Assembly (NCBI RefSeq): GCF_038502225.1
Contig: NC_091303.1
Location: 27,318,830 to 27,382,829 of the forward strand
Reading direction: 5' to 3'
Origin: Cherax quadricarinatus
Lineage: Eukaryota; Arthropoda; Malacostraca; Decapoda; Parastacidae
Length of the DNA: 64,000 bases
Shown here: piece by piece, positions 30,241 to 39,619 of the stretch
Numbering within the stretch: position 1 is the first letter of the stretch
Layout of the letters: the number at the start of each line of letters is the position of its first letter
Notes under the pieces: generated by a model
The model's database searches: none
The model's input: only the letters and a program-made list of their open reading frames with translations
Told to the model about the DNA's origin: nothing
Position numbers and translations under genes: made by a program

Positions 30241-32940
30241 GCAGACATCATGAGGTAGCAGTGGCAGACAACATGAAACAGCAGTGGCAGACATGAAGCA
30301 GTAGTGGCAGACTTCATGAAGCAGCAGTAACAGACATCATGAGATAACAGTGGCAGACAACATGAAGCAGCAGTGGCAGACAACATGAAGCAGCAGTGGC
30401 AGACATCATGAAGCAGCAGTGGCAGACAACATGAAACAGCAGTGGCAGACATGAAGAAGCAGTGGCACACAACATGAAGCAGCAGTGGCAGACATGAAGC
30501 AGCAGTGGCAGACATCATGAAGCAGCAGTGGCAGACAACATGAAGCAGCAGTGGCAGACAACATGAAGCAGCAGTGGCAGACAACATGAAGCAGCAGTGG
30601 CAGACATCATGAAGCAGCAGTGGCAGACAACATGAAACAGCAGTGGCAGACATGAAGAAGCAGTGGCACACAACATGAAGCAGCAGTGGCAGACAACATG
30701 AAGCAGCAGTGGCAGACATCATGAAGCAGCAGTGGCAGACAACATGAAGCAGCAGTGGCAGACATCATGAAGCAGCAGTGGCAGACAACATGAAACAGCA
30801 GTGGCAGACATGAAGAAGCAGTGGCAGACAACATGAAACAGCAGTGGCAGACATGAAGAAGCAGTGGCACACAACATGAAGCAGCAGTGGCAGACAACAT
30901 GAAGCAGCAGTGGCAGACATCATGAAGCAGCAGTGGCAGACAACATGAAGCAGCAGTGGCAGACATCATGAAGCAGCAGTGGCAGACAACATGAAACAGC
31001 AGTGGCAGACATGAAGAAGCAGTGGCAGACAACATGAAGCAGCAGTGGCAGACATCATGAAGCAGCAGTGGCAGACATGAAGAAGCAGTGGCACACAACA
31101 TGAAGCAGCAGTGGCAGACAACATGAAGCAGCAGTGGCAGACATCATGAAGCAGCAGTGGCAGACAACATGAAACAGCAGTGGTAGACATGAAGAAGCAG
31201 TGGCACACAACATGAAGCAGCAGTGGCAGACAACATGAAGCAGCAGTGGCAGACATCATGAAGCAGCAGTGGCAGACAACATGAAACAGCAGTGGCAGAC
31301 ATGAAGAAGCAGTGGCAGACAACATGAAGCAGCAGTGGCAGATAACATGAAGCAGCAGTGGCAGACAACATGAAGCAGCAGTGGCAGACAACATGAAGCA
31401 GCAGTGGCAGACAACATGAAGCAGCAGTGGCAGACAACATGAAGCAGCAGTGGCATACAACATGAAGCAGCAGTGGCAGACATCATGAAGCAGCAGTGGC
31501 AGACAACATGAAGCAGCAGTGGCATACAACATGAAGCAGCAGTGGCAGACAACATGAAACAGCAGTGGCAGATATGAAACAGCAGTGGTACACAACATGA
31601 AGCAGCAGTGGCAGACAGCATGAAATAGCAGTGGCAGATATGAAACAGCAGTGGCACACAACATGAAGCAGCAGTGGCAGACAACATGAAGCAGCAGTGG
31701 CAGACAACATGAAGCAGCAGTGGCAGACAACATGAAGCAGCAGTGGCAGACAACATGAAGCAGTAGTGGCATACAACATGAAGCAGCAGTGGCATACAAC
31801 ATGAAGCAGCAGTGGCAGACAACATGAAACAGCAGTGGTACACAACATGAAGCAGTAGTGGCACACAACATAAAGCAGCAGTGGCAGACATCATGAAGCA
31901 GCAGTGGCAGACAACATGAAACAGCAGTGGCGACAACATGAAGCAGCAGTGGCAGACAATATGAAGCAGCAGTGGCAGACAACATGAAGCAGCAGTGGCA
32001 GACAATATGAAGCAGCAGTGGCAGACAACATAAAGCAGCAGTGGCAGACATCATGAAGCAGCAGTGGCAGACAACATGAAGCAGCAGTGGCAGACAATAT
32101 GAAGCAGCAGTGGCAGACAACATAAAGCAGCAGTGGCAGACATCATGAAGCAGCAGTGGCAGACAACATGAAGCAGCAGTGGCAGACAATATGAAGCAGC
32201 AGTGGCAGACAACATGAAGCAGCAGTGGCAGACAACATAAAGCAGCAGTGGCAGACATCATGAAGCAGCAGTGGCAGACAATATGAAGCAGCAGTGGCGA
32301 CAACATGAAGCAGCAGTGGCAGACAACATGAAACAGCAGTGGCAGACAACATGAAGCAGCAGTGGCAGACAATATGAAGCAGCAGTGGCAGACAACATGA
32401 AGCAGCAGTGGCAGACAATATGAAGCAGCAGTGGCGACAACATGAAGCAGCAGTGGCAGACAACATGAAACAGCAGTGACAGACAACATGAAGCAGCAGT
32501 GGCAGACAACATGAAGCAGCAGTGGCAGACAACATGAAACAGCAGTGGCAGACAACATGAAACAGCAGTGGCAGACAACATGAAGCAGCAGTGGCAGACA
32601 ATATGAAGCAGCAGTGGCGACAACATGAAGCAGCGGTGGCAGACAACATGAAGCAGCAGTGGCAGACAACATGAAGCAGTAGTGGCAGACAATATGAAGC
32701 AGCAGTGGCGACAACATGAAGCAGCGGTGGCAGACAACATGAAGCAGCAGTGGCAGACAACATGAAGCAGTAGTGGCAGACAATATGAAGCAGCAGTGGC
32801 GACAACATGAAGCAGTAGTGGCAGACAACATGAAGCAGCAGTGGCAGACAACATGAAGCAGCGGTGGCAGACAACATGAAGCAGCGGTGGCAGACAACAT
32901 GAAGCAGCGGTGGCAGACAACATGAAGCAGCAGTGGCAGA
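30241..32940. repeat. 23-bp tandem satellite, about 115 copies
   Basis: The unit is atgaagcagcagtggcagac plus aac. Variants: units with a catc end, 17-bp units lacking acaaca, 22-bp units lacking one A, and single-base variants (cggtgg, acataa, aatatg). Variants are locally clustered and recur in higher-order groups of several units, as expected from unequal exchange. Because 23 is not divisible by 3 and the minus strand has no stop in any frame, a 663-codon Cys/Leu-rich frame appears (31-33 kb). It is a by-product of the repeat and not a gene. Confidence 0.95.
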
Positions 32941-33107
32941 CCTTGTATCAAAAACAACCTTGCTGTACCCTATACTATAAGTGAGCTTCCAAACACAACC
33001 ACAAGATGGCAGTATGTATCAAAACAATGCTCAGTCCACTCCACTCACGGTGGAGGGAATTCTCATGTTTTCCTTATGTTTCTTGCAGTTATTTCTTGTT
33101 TCTAACC

Positions 33108-33182
33108 ATGGGTCCTAAGAAAGCAATTGCAAATGACAGTGCTGAGAAGAAAAAGTGGATGATTTCCATGGAATTAAAGTAG
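33108..33182 (+). pseudogene. Tigger transposase N-terminal remnant
   Basis: Reads MGPKKAIANDSAEKKKWM and stops at TAG (33180-33182). The next 60 bp still translate in part like the helix-turn-helix (KQTRWRVKDLTRKYQ region) before the 203-bp MITE at 33267. Same family as 2204. Confidence 0.75.
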
Positions 33183-33266
33183 GAAATCATAGATAAACAA
33201 ACTAGGTGGAGGGTTAAGGACTTGACCAGGAAGTACCAGCGTACCATTTCTACGATATGTACAATA

Positions 33267-33469
33267 CAGTGGACCCCCGCATAACGATTACCTCCGAATG
33301 CGACCAATTATGTAAGTGTATTTATGTAAGTGCGTTTGTACGTGTATGTTTGGGGGTCTGAAATGGACTAATCTACTTCACAATATTTCTTATGGGAACA
33401 AATTCGGTCAATACTGGCACCTGAACATACTTCTGGAGTGAAAAAATATCGTTAACCGGGGGTCCACTG
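33267..33469. mobile_element. 203-bp Tigger MITE, second copy
   Basis: TA at 33265-33266 and 33470-33471. It is the reverse complement of the MITE at 14086-14288 with very few differences, which suggests recent spread. Inserted in the Tigger remnant. Confidence 0.9.
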
Positions 33470-33984
33470 TACTAAAGAAGGGGTTAGTGACAGTGTAGCA
33501 TTAAGAGTGTAGCAAATGTAAGTCACTTTGTCTGACTTTTTTGGGTTATTCTAGGTTCTCTACATGTGTAGTCAGGAGCAGGAATGGCCGCTGTGGTTGC
33601 CCTATAAACCCCAACAACAACAGTGGCCGCTTCACCACCACTCGCCACATACGTAATGATATGTATTTTATTCATTTTAGTGTATATATCATGTTTCTAT
33701 GTTATTAATATTGTTTATTATGTCATATTAGAAGAATTGTGATAGATAAATAAACCATAGAGTTGATATTTGGGAAATATTGAAGTTTATGTCATGCCTG
33801 GAATTCCACTGAAATGCATTAATTCCATTTCAATTAATTTAAATGAGGAAAATTGACTCTGCAAACGAGCAAATCCAGATGTGAGCAAGGTCACAGAACG
33901 GATTAAACTCCTAAGTAGAGGTTCCACTGTATTTTTACTTCTCAGATTATTTATTTTTTTATATATATCTTTTTTATTAATACA

Positions 33985-34319
33985 GGTCCGCCATCACAAA
34001 TCCGGCAATCAGTTATTCGGCACTAATTTTGGCTAGCATAATTTCAAATTTCCAGGGTCGCCACACCAACCTGCTGGTACTGTTTGGTGGCGCTACTTGC
34101 TGCGTAAGTCACTCCAATTTCTTTTTCTCCATTTAATGTTTTAACCTGCTTACTTTTAGCCCTAGCCATGGTTCCAGTGAATAAAAGAAATGCTTCTCAT
34201 TATGTAAAGCACCTACACAGTACATTACCCATTAAAGATAAGGTGGCTGTGAAGCCACTGTTAGTTGCCATGAGCTCAGTCTCATGAAGCAGGAGAATAT
34301 GCTTTATTATTACGCTAAT
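33985..34319 (+). pseudogene. Jerky/Tigger-like element, 5' end relic
   Basis: Begins CAGGTCCGCCATCACAAATC after TA, a terminal repeat close to that of the MITE at 27672. A start at 34168 reads MVPVNKRNASHYVK and then PIKDKVAVKPLL, like the N-terminal helix-turn-helix of Jerky/Tigger transposases (IKDKVEVI motif), and stops at 34285-34287. The reversed LINE-C begins at 34320. A matching opposite end lies at about 38447-38570, so the two may be halves of one element. Confidence 0.6.
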
Positions 34320-36694
34320 AACAACAATTCAATTCAAGTTTATTCTCTATAAGGGTTACAATGTGGGGTTTACAGGTTTTGAGTATTGTGTGGCTTACAT
34401 GTTATAAAATACTAATTACAGAGGGGGCCACTAGGACACCTAGCATGGCTAGGCATTTTGAGCAGACTTAGATTAATTCTTAACATTAAATCCTTACAGA
34501 TTATGGTATTAAGGCTAAGTGACTACATCATAATTTGTGAGTTTAGCAATGTGAATGCTTTTGTTTTGGCACAATACAAAGTATCTATATTGGAGTATCA
34601 TAGGCAAACTTATGACTAGTTAGGATTTATTATTTTAAGATTAAGATTAGTATTTCTGGGTTTATAGTCAGTGGGTGAGTGAGTGTAATTGTGAACCACC
34701 AGGTGGTTATCATGTAGTTACTTATCGGGGTGGATCAGGGAGATAAGATGTTTTCTAACTGTAGTTTTGAAAATGATGAATGTGTCTGCAGTTCTAGAGT
34801 TTTCAGGTTGGGTGTTCCAGATTTTAGGTCCTTTGAAATACATTGAATTTTTGTAAAGGTTTAGTCGAACACGGGGAATGTCATAGAGATGTTTGTGTCT
34901 GGTGTTATGCCTGTGGATCCTGTCACAACTATCAAGAAAGTGTTTTAGGTCAAGGTTAATATTGGAATTTAAGGTCCTGTAGATACAGATTGCACAGAAG
35001 TAAGTGTGGATGTTCTGAACAGGGAGTAAGTTTAGATCTATGAAGAGTGGAGGGGGTGTGTTGCCAGGGATGGGATCTAATGATTATTCTTACTGCGGCT
35101 TTTTGTTGGGTTATTATTAGCTTTAGGTGTGTTTCTGCAGTTGAACCCCAAGCACAGGTAACATAGGTGAGGTATGGATATGTAAGTGAATGGTATAGTG
35201 TGAGAAGGGCAGTTTGCGGCACGTAGTATCGTATCTTGGAGAGGGTCCCCACCGTTTTGGATACTTCTTTTGTTATGTCTTGGATATGGGTGCTGAAATT
35301 TAGGTTGTTGTCAAGGTATAGGCCAAGAAATTTGCCCTCTATATGTCTGGCAATTATAGTGTTGTCGATCTTAATGTTAAGTTGCGCAACACCTGCTCTG
35401 CTACCAAACATAATATAGTAGGTTTTGCCAGTGTTAAATGTAAGTTTATTGGCTGTCATCCAAGTCGATATTATGAGCAGCTCCTTGTTAACAATGGTGT
35501 TGAGGGTGGCAAGATTTGGGTGGGAGATGACATAAGTCGTGTCGTCAGCAAAGAGAATGGGCTTCAGGTGTTGGGATATGTTTGGAAGATCATTGATGTA
35601 AATGAGGAAGAGCAGGGGTCCAAGGACACTTCCCTGCGGAACTCCAGTATCAAGTGGCCGTATTGATGATGCTGTGTCTTTAATGGTGACATACTGATAC
35701 CTATTAGAGAGGTAGGATTTAAAATATGCAAGCGCATGGCCTCTTATACCATAGTGGTCAAGTTTGTGGAGTAGGATGCAGTGGTCTACTGTGTCAAATG
35801 CTTTTCTTAGGTCAATAAAAATTCCTAGCGGATATTCCTTATTTTCCAATGCTGTGTAAAGCAGTTCTAGCAATTTTATAATTGCATCATTAGTGCTTTT
35901 ATTTTTCCTGAATCCAAATTGGCAGGGGTTGAGTATGTTTTGTGATGTTATAAATGAATATAGTCTCCTGTGCACGAGTTTCTCGAAGATTTTGGATAGC
36001 AATGGTAAGTTTGATATTGGCCTATAGTTGTTTACGTCTGTAGGGTCACCACCTTTATGTAATGGTGTAACCCTTGCTGTCTTGAGTAGTGTCGGGAAAG
36101 TGCTAGTTTCTAGTGACTTGTTAAAAAGTAATGTATTAATAGCATACAAAAGGACATGGGCCGCTCGCTTGTACAATAATGGTGGGACGTGAGACAGATT
36201 TCCCGAGTTATTTTTAAGTGACTTTATGATCGCGGTGACTTTCGTGGGCTCAGTTGGTACAAGATAAAAGGAATTTGGGAAATTCCCATCTAGGTAGTAC
36301 CTGGCACGGGCATTGGTACGTGGGATTTTACTGGCGAGATTAGATCCTATGTTTGAGAAGAAGTCGTTTATCTTGTTAGCTGTATTAGTGGGATGCAGTG
36401 GTGTTTCATGAGGTTTAGTTAAAACAATATTCTTGGTTTTTTCAGTTTGTGGGTCCCCAGAATCTGGGAAAGTGTTTTCCAGGTCTTTTTTATATCTCCT
36501 CTTGTGTCAGTGAATCTGTTGGAGTAGTAAAGTTGTTTGGCTTTCTTTATTATATTGGTGAGAACTGTTGAATATTGTTTAAGAATATCTTTGTGTATTA
36601 AGCCCTGTCAGTATTGCTTTTCATATTGGTGTTTCTTATCAATGGATTTCAGAATGCTGCTGGTTAGCCATGGGCAACCAAGCCGTTTATTCAT
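34320..36694 (-). pseudogene. LINE-C (CR1/L2-like), 5'-truncated reverse copy
   Basis: The minus strand carries most of the RT. An open frame covers 36160-34956 (about 400 codons) with RVTPLHKGG, NPCQFGFRKNKS, IFIDLRKAFDTVDH, VPQGSVLGPLLFLIYINDL and ILFADDTTYV, all catalytic residues present. Upstream (36694-36180) the linker region is recognisable but frameshifted, and the endonuclease is missing through 5' truncation. Downstream, the frame loses phase near 35060, before the 3' UTR. The tail is CAATTCAATTCAAG reversed at about 34327. Confidence 0.85.
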
Positions 36695-36935
36695 GATCTA
36701 ATATGACATAATAAACAATATAAATAGCATAAAACATGTTAAATACTCCAGAATGAGTAATATTTGGCATAATACCGAGCAGTTCGATGGAGGTATGAAG
36801 AGGATATGGTATACAAATACCATTCTCCTATCCCTGTCATGGGGCTTATATTAGAGAAGACGGAGTATAGCACAGGGCTAACTGTGATATACACTCGTAC
36901 TACACCATAAACCTGAAACAAAGAAGTTATTTTCT
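36695..36935. mobile_element. Tigger-family fragment
   Basis: The phrase ctaatatgacataataaaca matches the Tigger parts at 2395 (reversed) and 7050. It then becomes unrecognisable. No coding frame. Confidence 0.5.
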
Positions 36936-37045
36936 CTATATAGATTATCACACATAGCAGCATATGTGTAGAGAACCTAGGATAACCCAAAAAAGTCAAC
37001 ATGGCTTATTTTTAGTACCTGGCTTGGGTTAGCCATATATGATTT
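36936..37045. repeat. Dispersed repeat with cctaggataaccc core
   Basis: The core gagaacctaggataaccc followed by gtacctggcttggg also occurs at about 38020-38110. Shorter forms are at 20445, 52980 and 53700, and reversed at 33525-33570. A common interspersed family of unknown class. Confidence 0.6.
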
Positions 37046-37315
37046 TTGGTAAATATTCGATTCCCAGCCAGGGTAGAAACATTAGGCGTGTTTCTTTACA
37101 CGGGTTGTCTATGTTTACCCATCAGTAAATGGGTACCTGGGTGTTAGCTGACAAGTGTGGGTGTTATCCTGGGACACTGACCTAATTTTCTTGAAATACT
37201 CTGCATAACAAGTGGCTTTCTATACAGTAGTATGTCACTGATGTCAGCTAGGCCCGTATACCTTGTACATGTATGTGTAGTAAATAAAGATATTATTATT
37301 ATTATTATATTATCA
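37046..37315 (+). mobile_element. tRNA-derived SINE, head truncated
   Basis: Contains a B-box-like ATTCGATTCCC (37053), a unique body (phrases gtttctttacacggg, gggtacctgggtgttagc, gtcagctaggcccgtatacc) and ends in an ATT-rich tail after aataaagat. The A box is missing. The body style resembles SINEs I know from decapod genomes (memory-based, not checked). Confidence 0.65.
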
Positions 37316-37965
37316 TTATTTTCTCAGTTGTTTGTTGGGATATCTTACTGAAACTTGGGCAATGTATGATGGAAAGATACTTCTTAACGTACACCAAAAA
37401 TGAAAGAAATCAGACCATAAATAGCGGAGTTCACTTCTCAGCCATTAGCGGCCGCTTAGCGGTATATTTTTGTATGTTTTTTATGGTTATATTCTCATTT
37501 TTTCAGTCTCATTTGATAGAATAAAATATATATTACAGAAATAGATATGATTTTGATTGCTTTCATGATGAAAAGTACCTTGAAATTGCGCTCACAGTAG
37601 CAAAAATGTTCTATTCTTTAGCGAAGCTCAAGAGTAAACAAATGACATCACCGTCCAATACCTGTCTGCCTGCCAGTCCAAATTCCAATACGTAGTCACG
37701 AATGGGTTGACATTATTTATACAATTATTACAATAATGCAGCAGTCTGCATAACAGTAAATCTTCTATTTTTTTGTGAATAAAAATTCCAAATGAAAAGC
37801 AAGAGTAATATAAGAGGGGCCTGTAGCCGTGACTAATGAACAGAGAAAATGTTATTTTAGTGCCAGGAATGTCTGCATTGTTTATTCTGGATCCTATTTT
37901 GAAATTGGCATCTGTTGGGGTAGTTGAAATAAGTGAATGGGCGGTTTCTTGTATTCAGTTGACAG
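37316..37965 (-). mobile_element. Long piggyBac MITE fragment, reversed
   Basis: From about 37490 the sequence is the reverse complement of the MITE interior (phrases catttgatagaataaa, agtaaacaaatgac, gcataacagtaaatcttc, ggatcctattttgaaattggc). 37316-37480 is a block shared with 29822 and 38133. Confidence 0.7.
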
Positions 37966-38446
37966 ACTAGAAGTAAATAAGTTTATTCAGGTATACACAA
38001 ATACAATTACATTGATTATCATACATAGCAGTGTATGTATAGATAACCTAGGATAACCCAGAAAAGTCAGACAAAGTGACTTATTTCCAGTACCTGGCTT
38101 GGGCTTGCCATATATGATTTTTGGTAAATATTTTTTTTTTCTCGGTTGTTTGTTGGGCTATCTCATTGAAACTTGGGCAATGTATGATGGAAAGATGCTT
38201 CTTAACGTACAACAAAAATAAAAAAGACAGACGATAAATAAGGGAGTTCACTTCTCAGCCATTAGCCGCCTCTTTGTGGTATATTTTCGTATGTTTTTTT
38301 ATGGTTGTATTCTCATTTTTTGGACTCATTTGATAGAATGGAAGATATATTACAGAAATAGATTTTGATTGCTTTCATGAAGAAAAGTACCTTGAAATTG
38401 TGCTCAAAGTAGCGGAAATGTTCGATTTTTGCCAATGTTCAATGAA
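37966..38446 (-). repeat. Dispersed repeat plus second reversed MITE fragment
   Basis: 37975-38115 carries the cctaggataaccc core. 38133-38446 repeats the block at 37316 and the start of the reversed piggyBac MITE (catttgatagaatgg), stopping near caatgttcaat. Confidence 0.6.
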
Positions 38447-38572
38447 CTGTGTAAGTCAAGTTGGTTAATTTTATTAAGCGTATTTTAACCTAACCACTCT
38501 GTAATCCGGCAAACTCAGTAATCCAGCACACTACAGGTCCCAATGATGCCAGATTTGTGATGGAGGACTTTA
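38447..38572. mobile_element. Jerky/Tigger-like element, 3' end relic
   Basis: Phrases ctctgtaatccggcaaac and gccagatttgtgatggagga resemble the MITE ends at 27672 and the left end at 33985. No coding frame. Confidence 0.5.
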
Positions 38573-39600
38573 CATCAGCCATTTCCCACTGAGGCAGGGT
38601 GACCCAAAAAAAAAGAAACACTTTCATCATCATTCACTCCATCACTGTCTTGCCAGAGGCACGCCTATACTACAGTTAAAAAACTGCAACATATCAACAC
38701 CCTCTCCTTTGGAGTGCAGGCAATATACTTCTCATGTCCAGGACTGAAGAAACCATTTGTTTTTACTCACTTATGCACTTATAATGAATAATCTACTGTA
38801 CAACTATGATATAATTAATAATCTACTGTACAACTATGATACAATTCTTAGTCAGTAAGCCAATAATGTTAAATCAGCCCATAATGCCTAGGCATAATAG
38901 AGGCTCTTTTGGCACTGCAACCCATTACTGTAATACATAATCTCAGTGTACTATTTGCAAAGACATAAATAAATAAATAAATAAAAGTTCAAGCCCCTTG
39001 AACACAAAACTGCCCCCCCCCAACCTTTCCTAGGATGATCCCTACCCCGCCTTCCTTCCACTACAGATTTATACTCCCTCCAAGTCATTCTATTTTGTTC
39101 CCTCCTCTCTGAATGTTTGATCCACCTCAACAACCCCTCCTCAGCCCTCTGGATACTTTTAGAAACCCCACACCTCCTTCTAATCTCCAAGCTACGGATT
39201 CTCTGCATTATATTCACACTGCAATTTGCCCTCAAACACATCTCCACTGCCTCCAGCCTTCTTGCTATTGCAACATTCATTACCTATGTTTTGCACCCAT
39301 GTAAGAGCATTAGTACAACTATACTCTCATACATTCCCCTCTGTTCTTCCATGGATAACGTTCTTTGTCTCCACAGACTCCTCAGGGTACCACTCAACTT
39401 TTTTCCCCTCATCATCAGTTCCATGATTCACCTCATCCTTCACAGACCCATCTGCTGACAAGTCCACTCCAAAATATCTGAAAACATTCACTTTCTCCAT
39501 ACTCCCTCTCTCCAATCTGATATACAATCTTTCATTACCTAAATTTTTGTTATCCTCATAAACTTGCTCTTCCCCATGTTCACTTTTAATTTCCTTATTT
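38573..39600 (-). pseudogene. Old LINE-A/B 3' end, reversed, with a small insertion
   Basis: 38580-38770 is a reversed 3' UTR with the hook (cccactgaggcagggtgacc). 38771-38985 is foreign: two copies of taatctactgtacaactatg and then a plus-strand sequence ending in an AATA tail, probably another LINE's 3' end. 38990-39600 is the reversed RT C-terminus (RLEAVEM, NIMQRIRSLEIRRRCGVSKS, HSERREQNRMTW), with frameshifts. It is more diverged than the other LINE-A copies. Confidence 0.75.
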
Positions 39601-39619
39601 TACATTATTATTAAAATAT

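Larger units (their letters stand above)
29658..33929 (+). mobile_element. Tigger-bounded unit carrying a 2.7-kb satellite
   Basis: TA at 29656-29657 and 33930-33931. Ends CAGTGGAACCTCTACTTAAG and CCTAAGTAGAGGTTCCACTG. Inside, in order: about 160 bp of Tigger leader, a block shared with 37320 and 38130, a fragment of long piggyBac MITE, the satellite, a broken Tigger N-terminus (33108), a 203-bp MITE, and the Tigger 3' end. No functional transposase. Confidence 0.8.

Noticed and set aside
30241..32940. CRISPR array
   Set aside because: Repeats are contiguous with no unique spacers, and the context is a eukaryotic transposon.
30966..32957. 663-codon minus-strand Cys/Leu-rich protein, and related frames 30192-31101
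   Set aside because: It is the 23-bp satellite read in rotating frames. The peptide has exactly the period of three DNA units and no non-repeat sequence.
36739..37002. 87-codon minus-strand frame MLTFLGYPRFSTH
   Set aside because: Lies over two interspersed repeats (Tigger fragment and cctaggataaccc repeat). No family resemblance.
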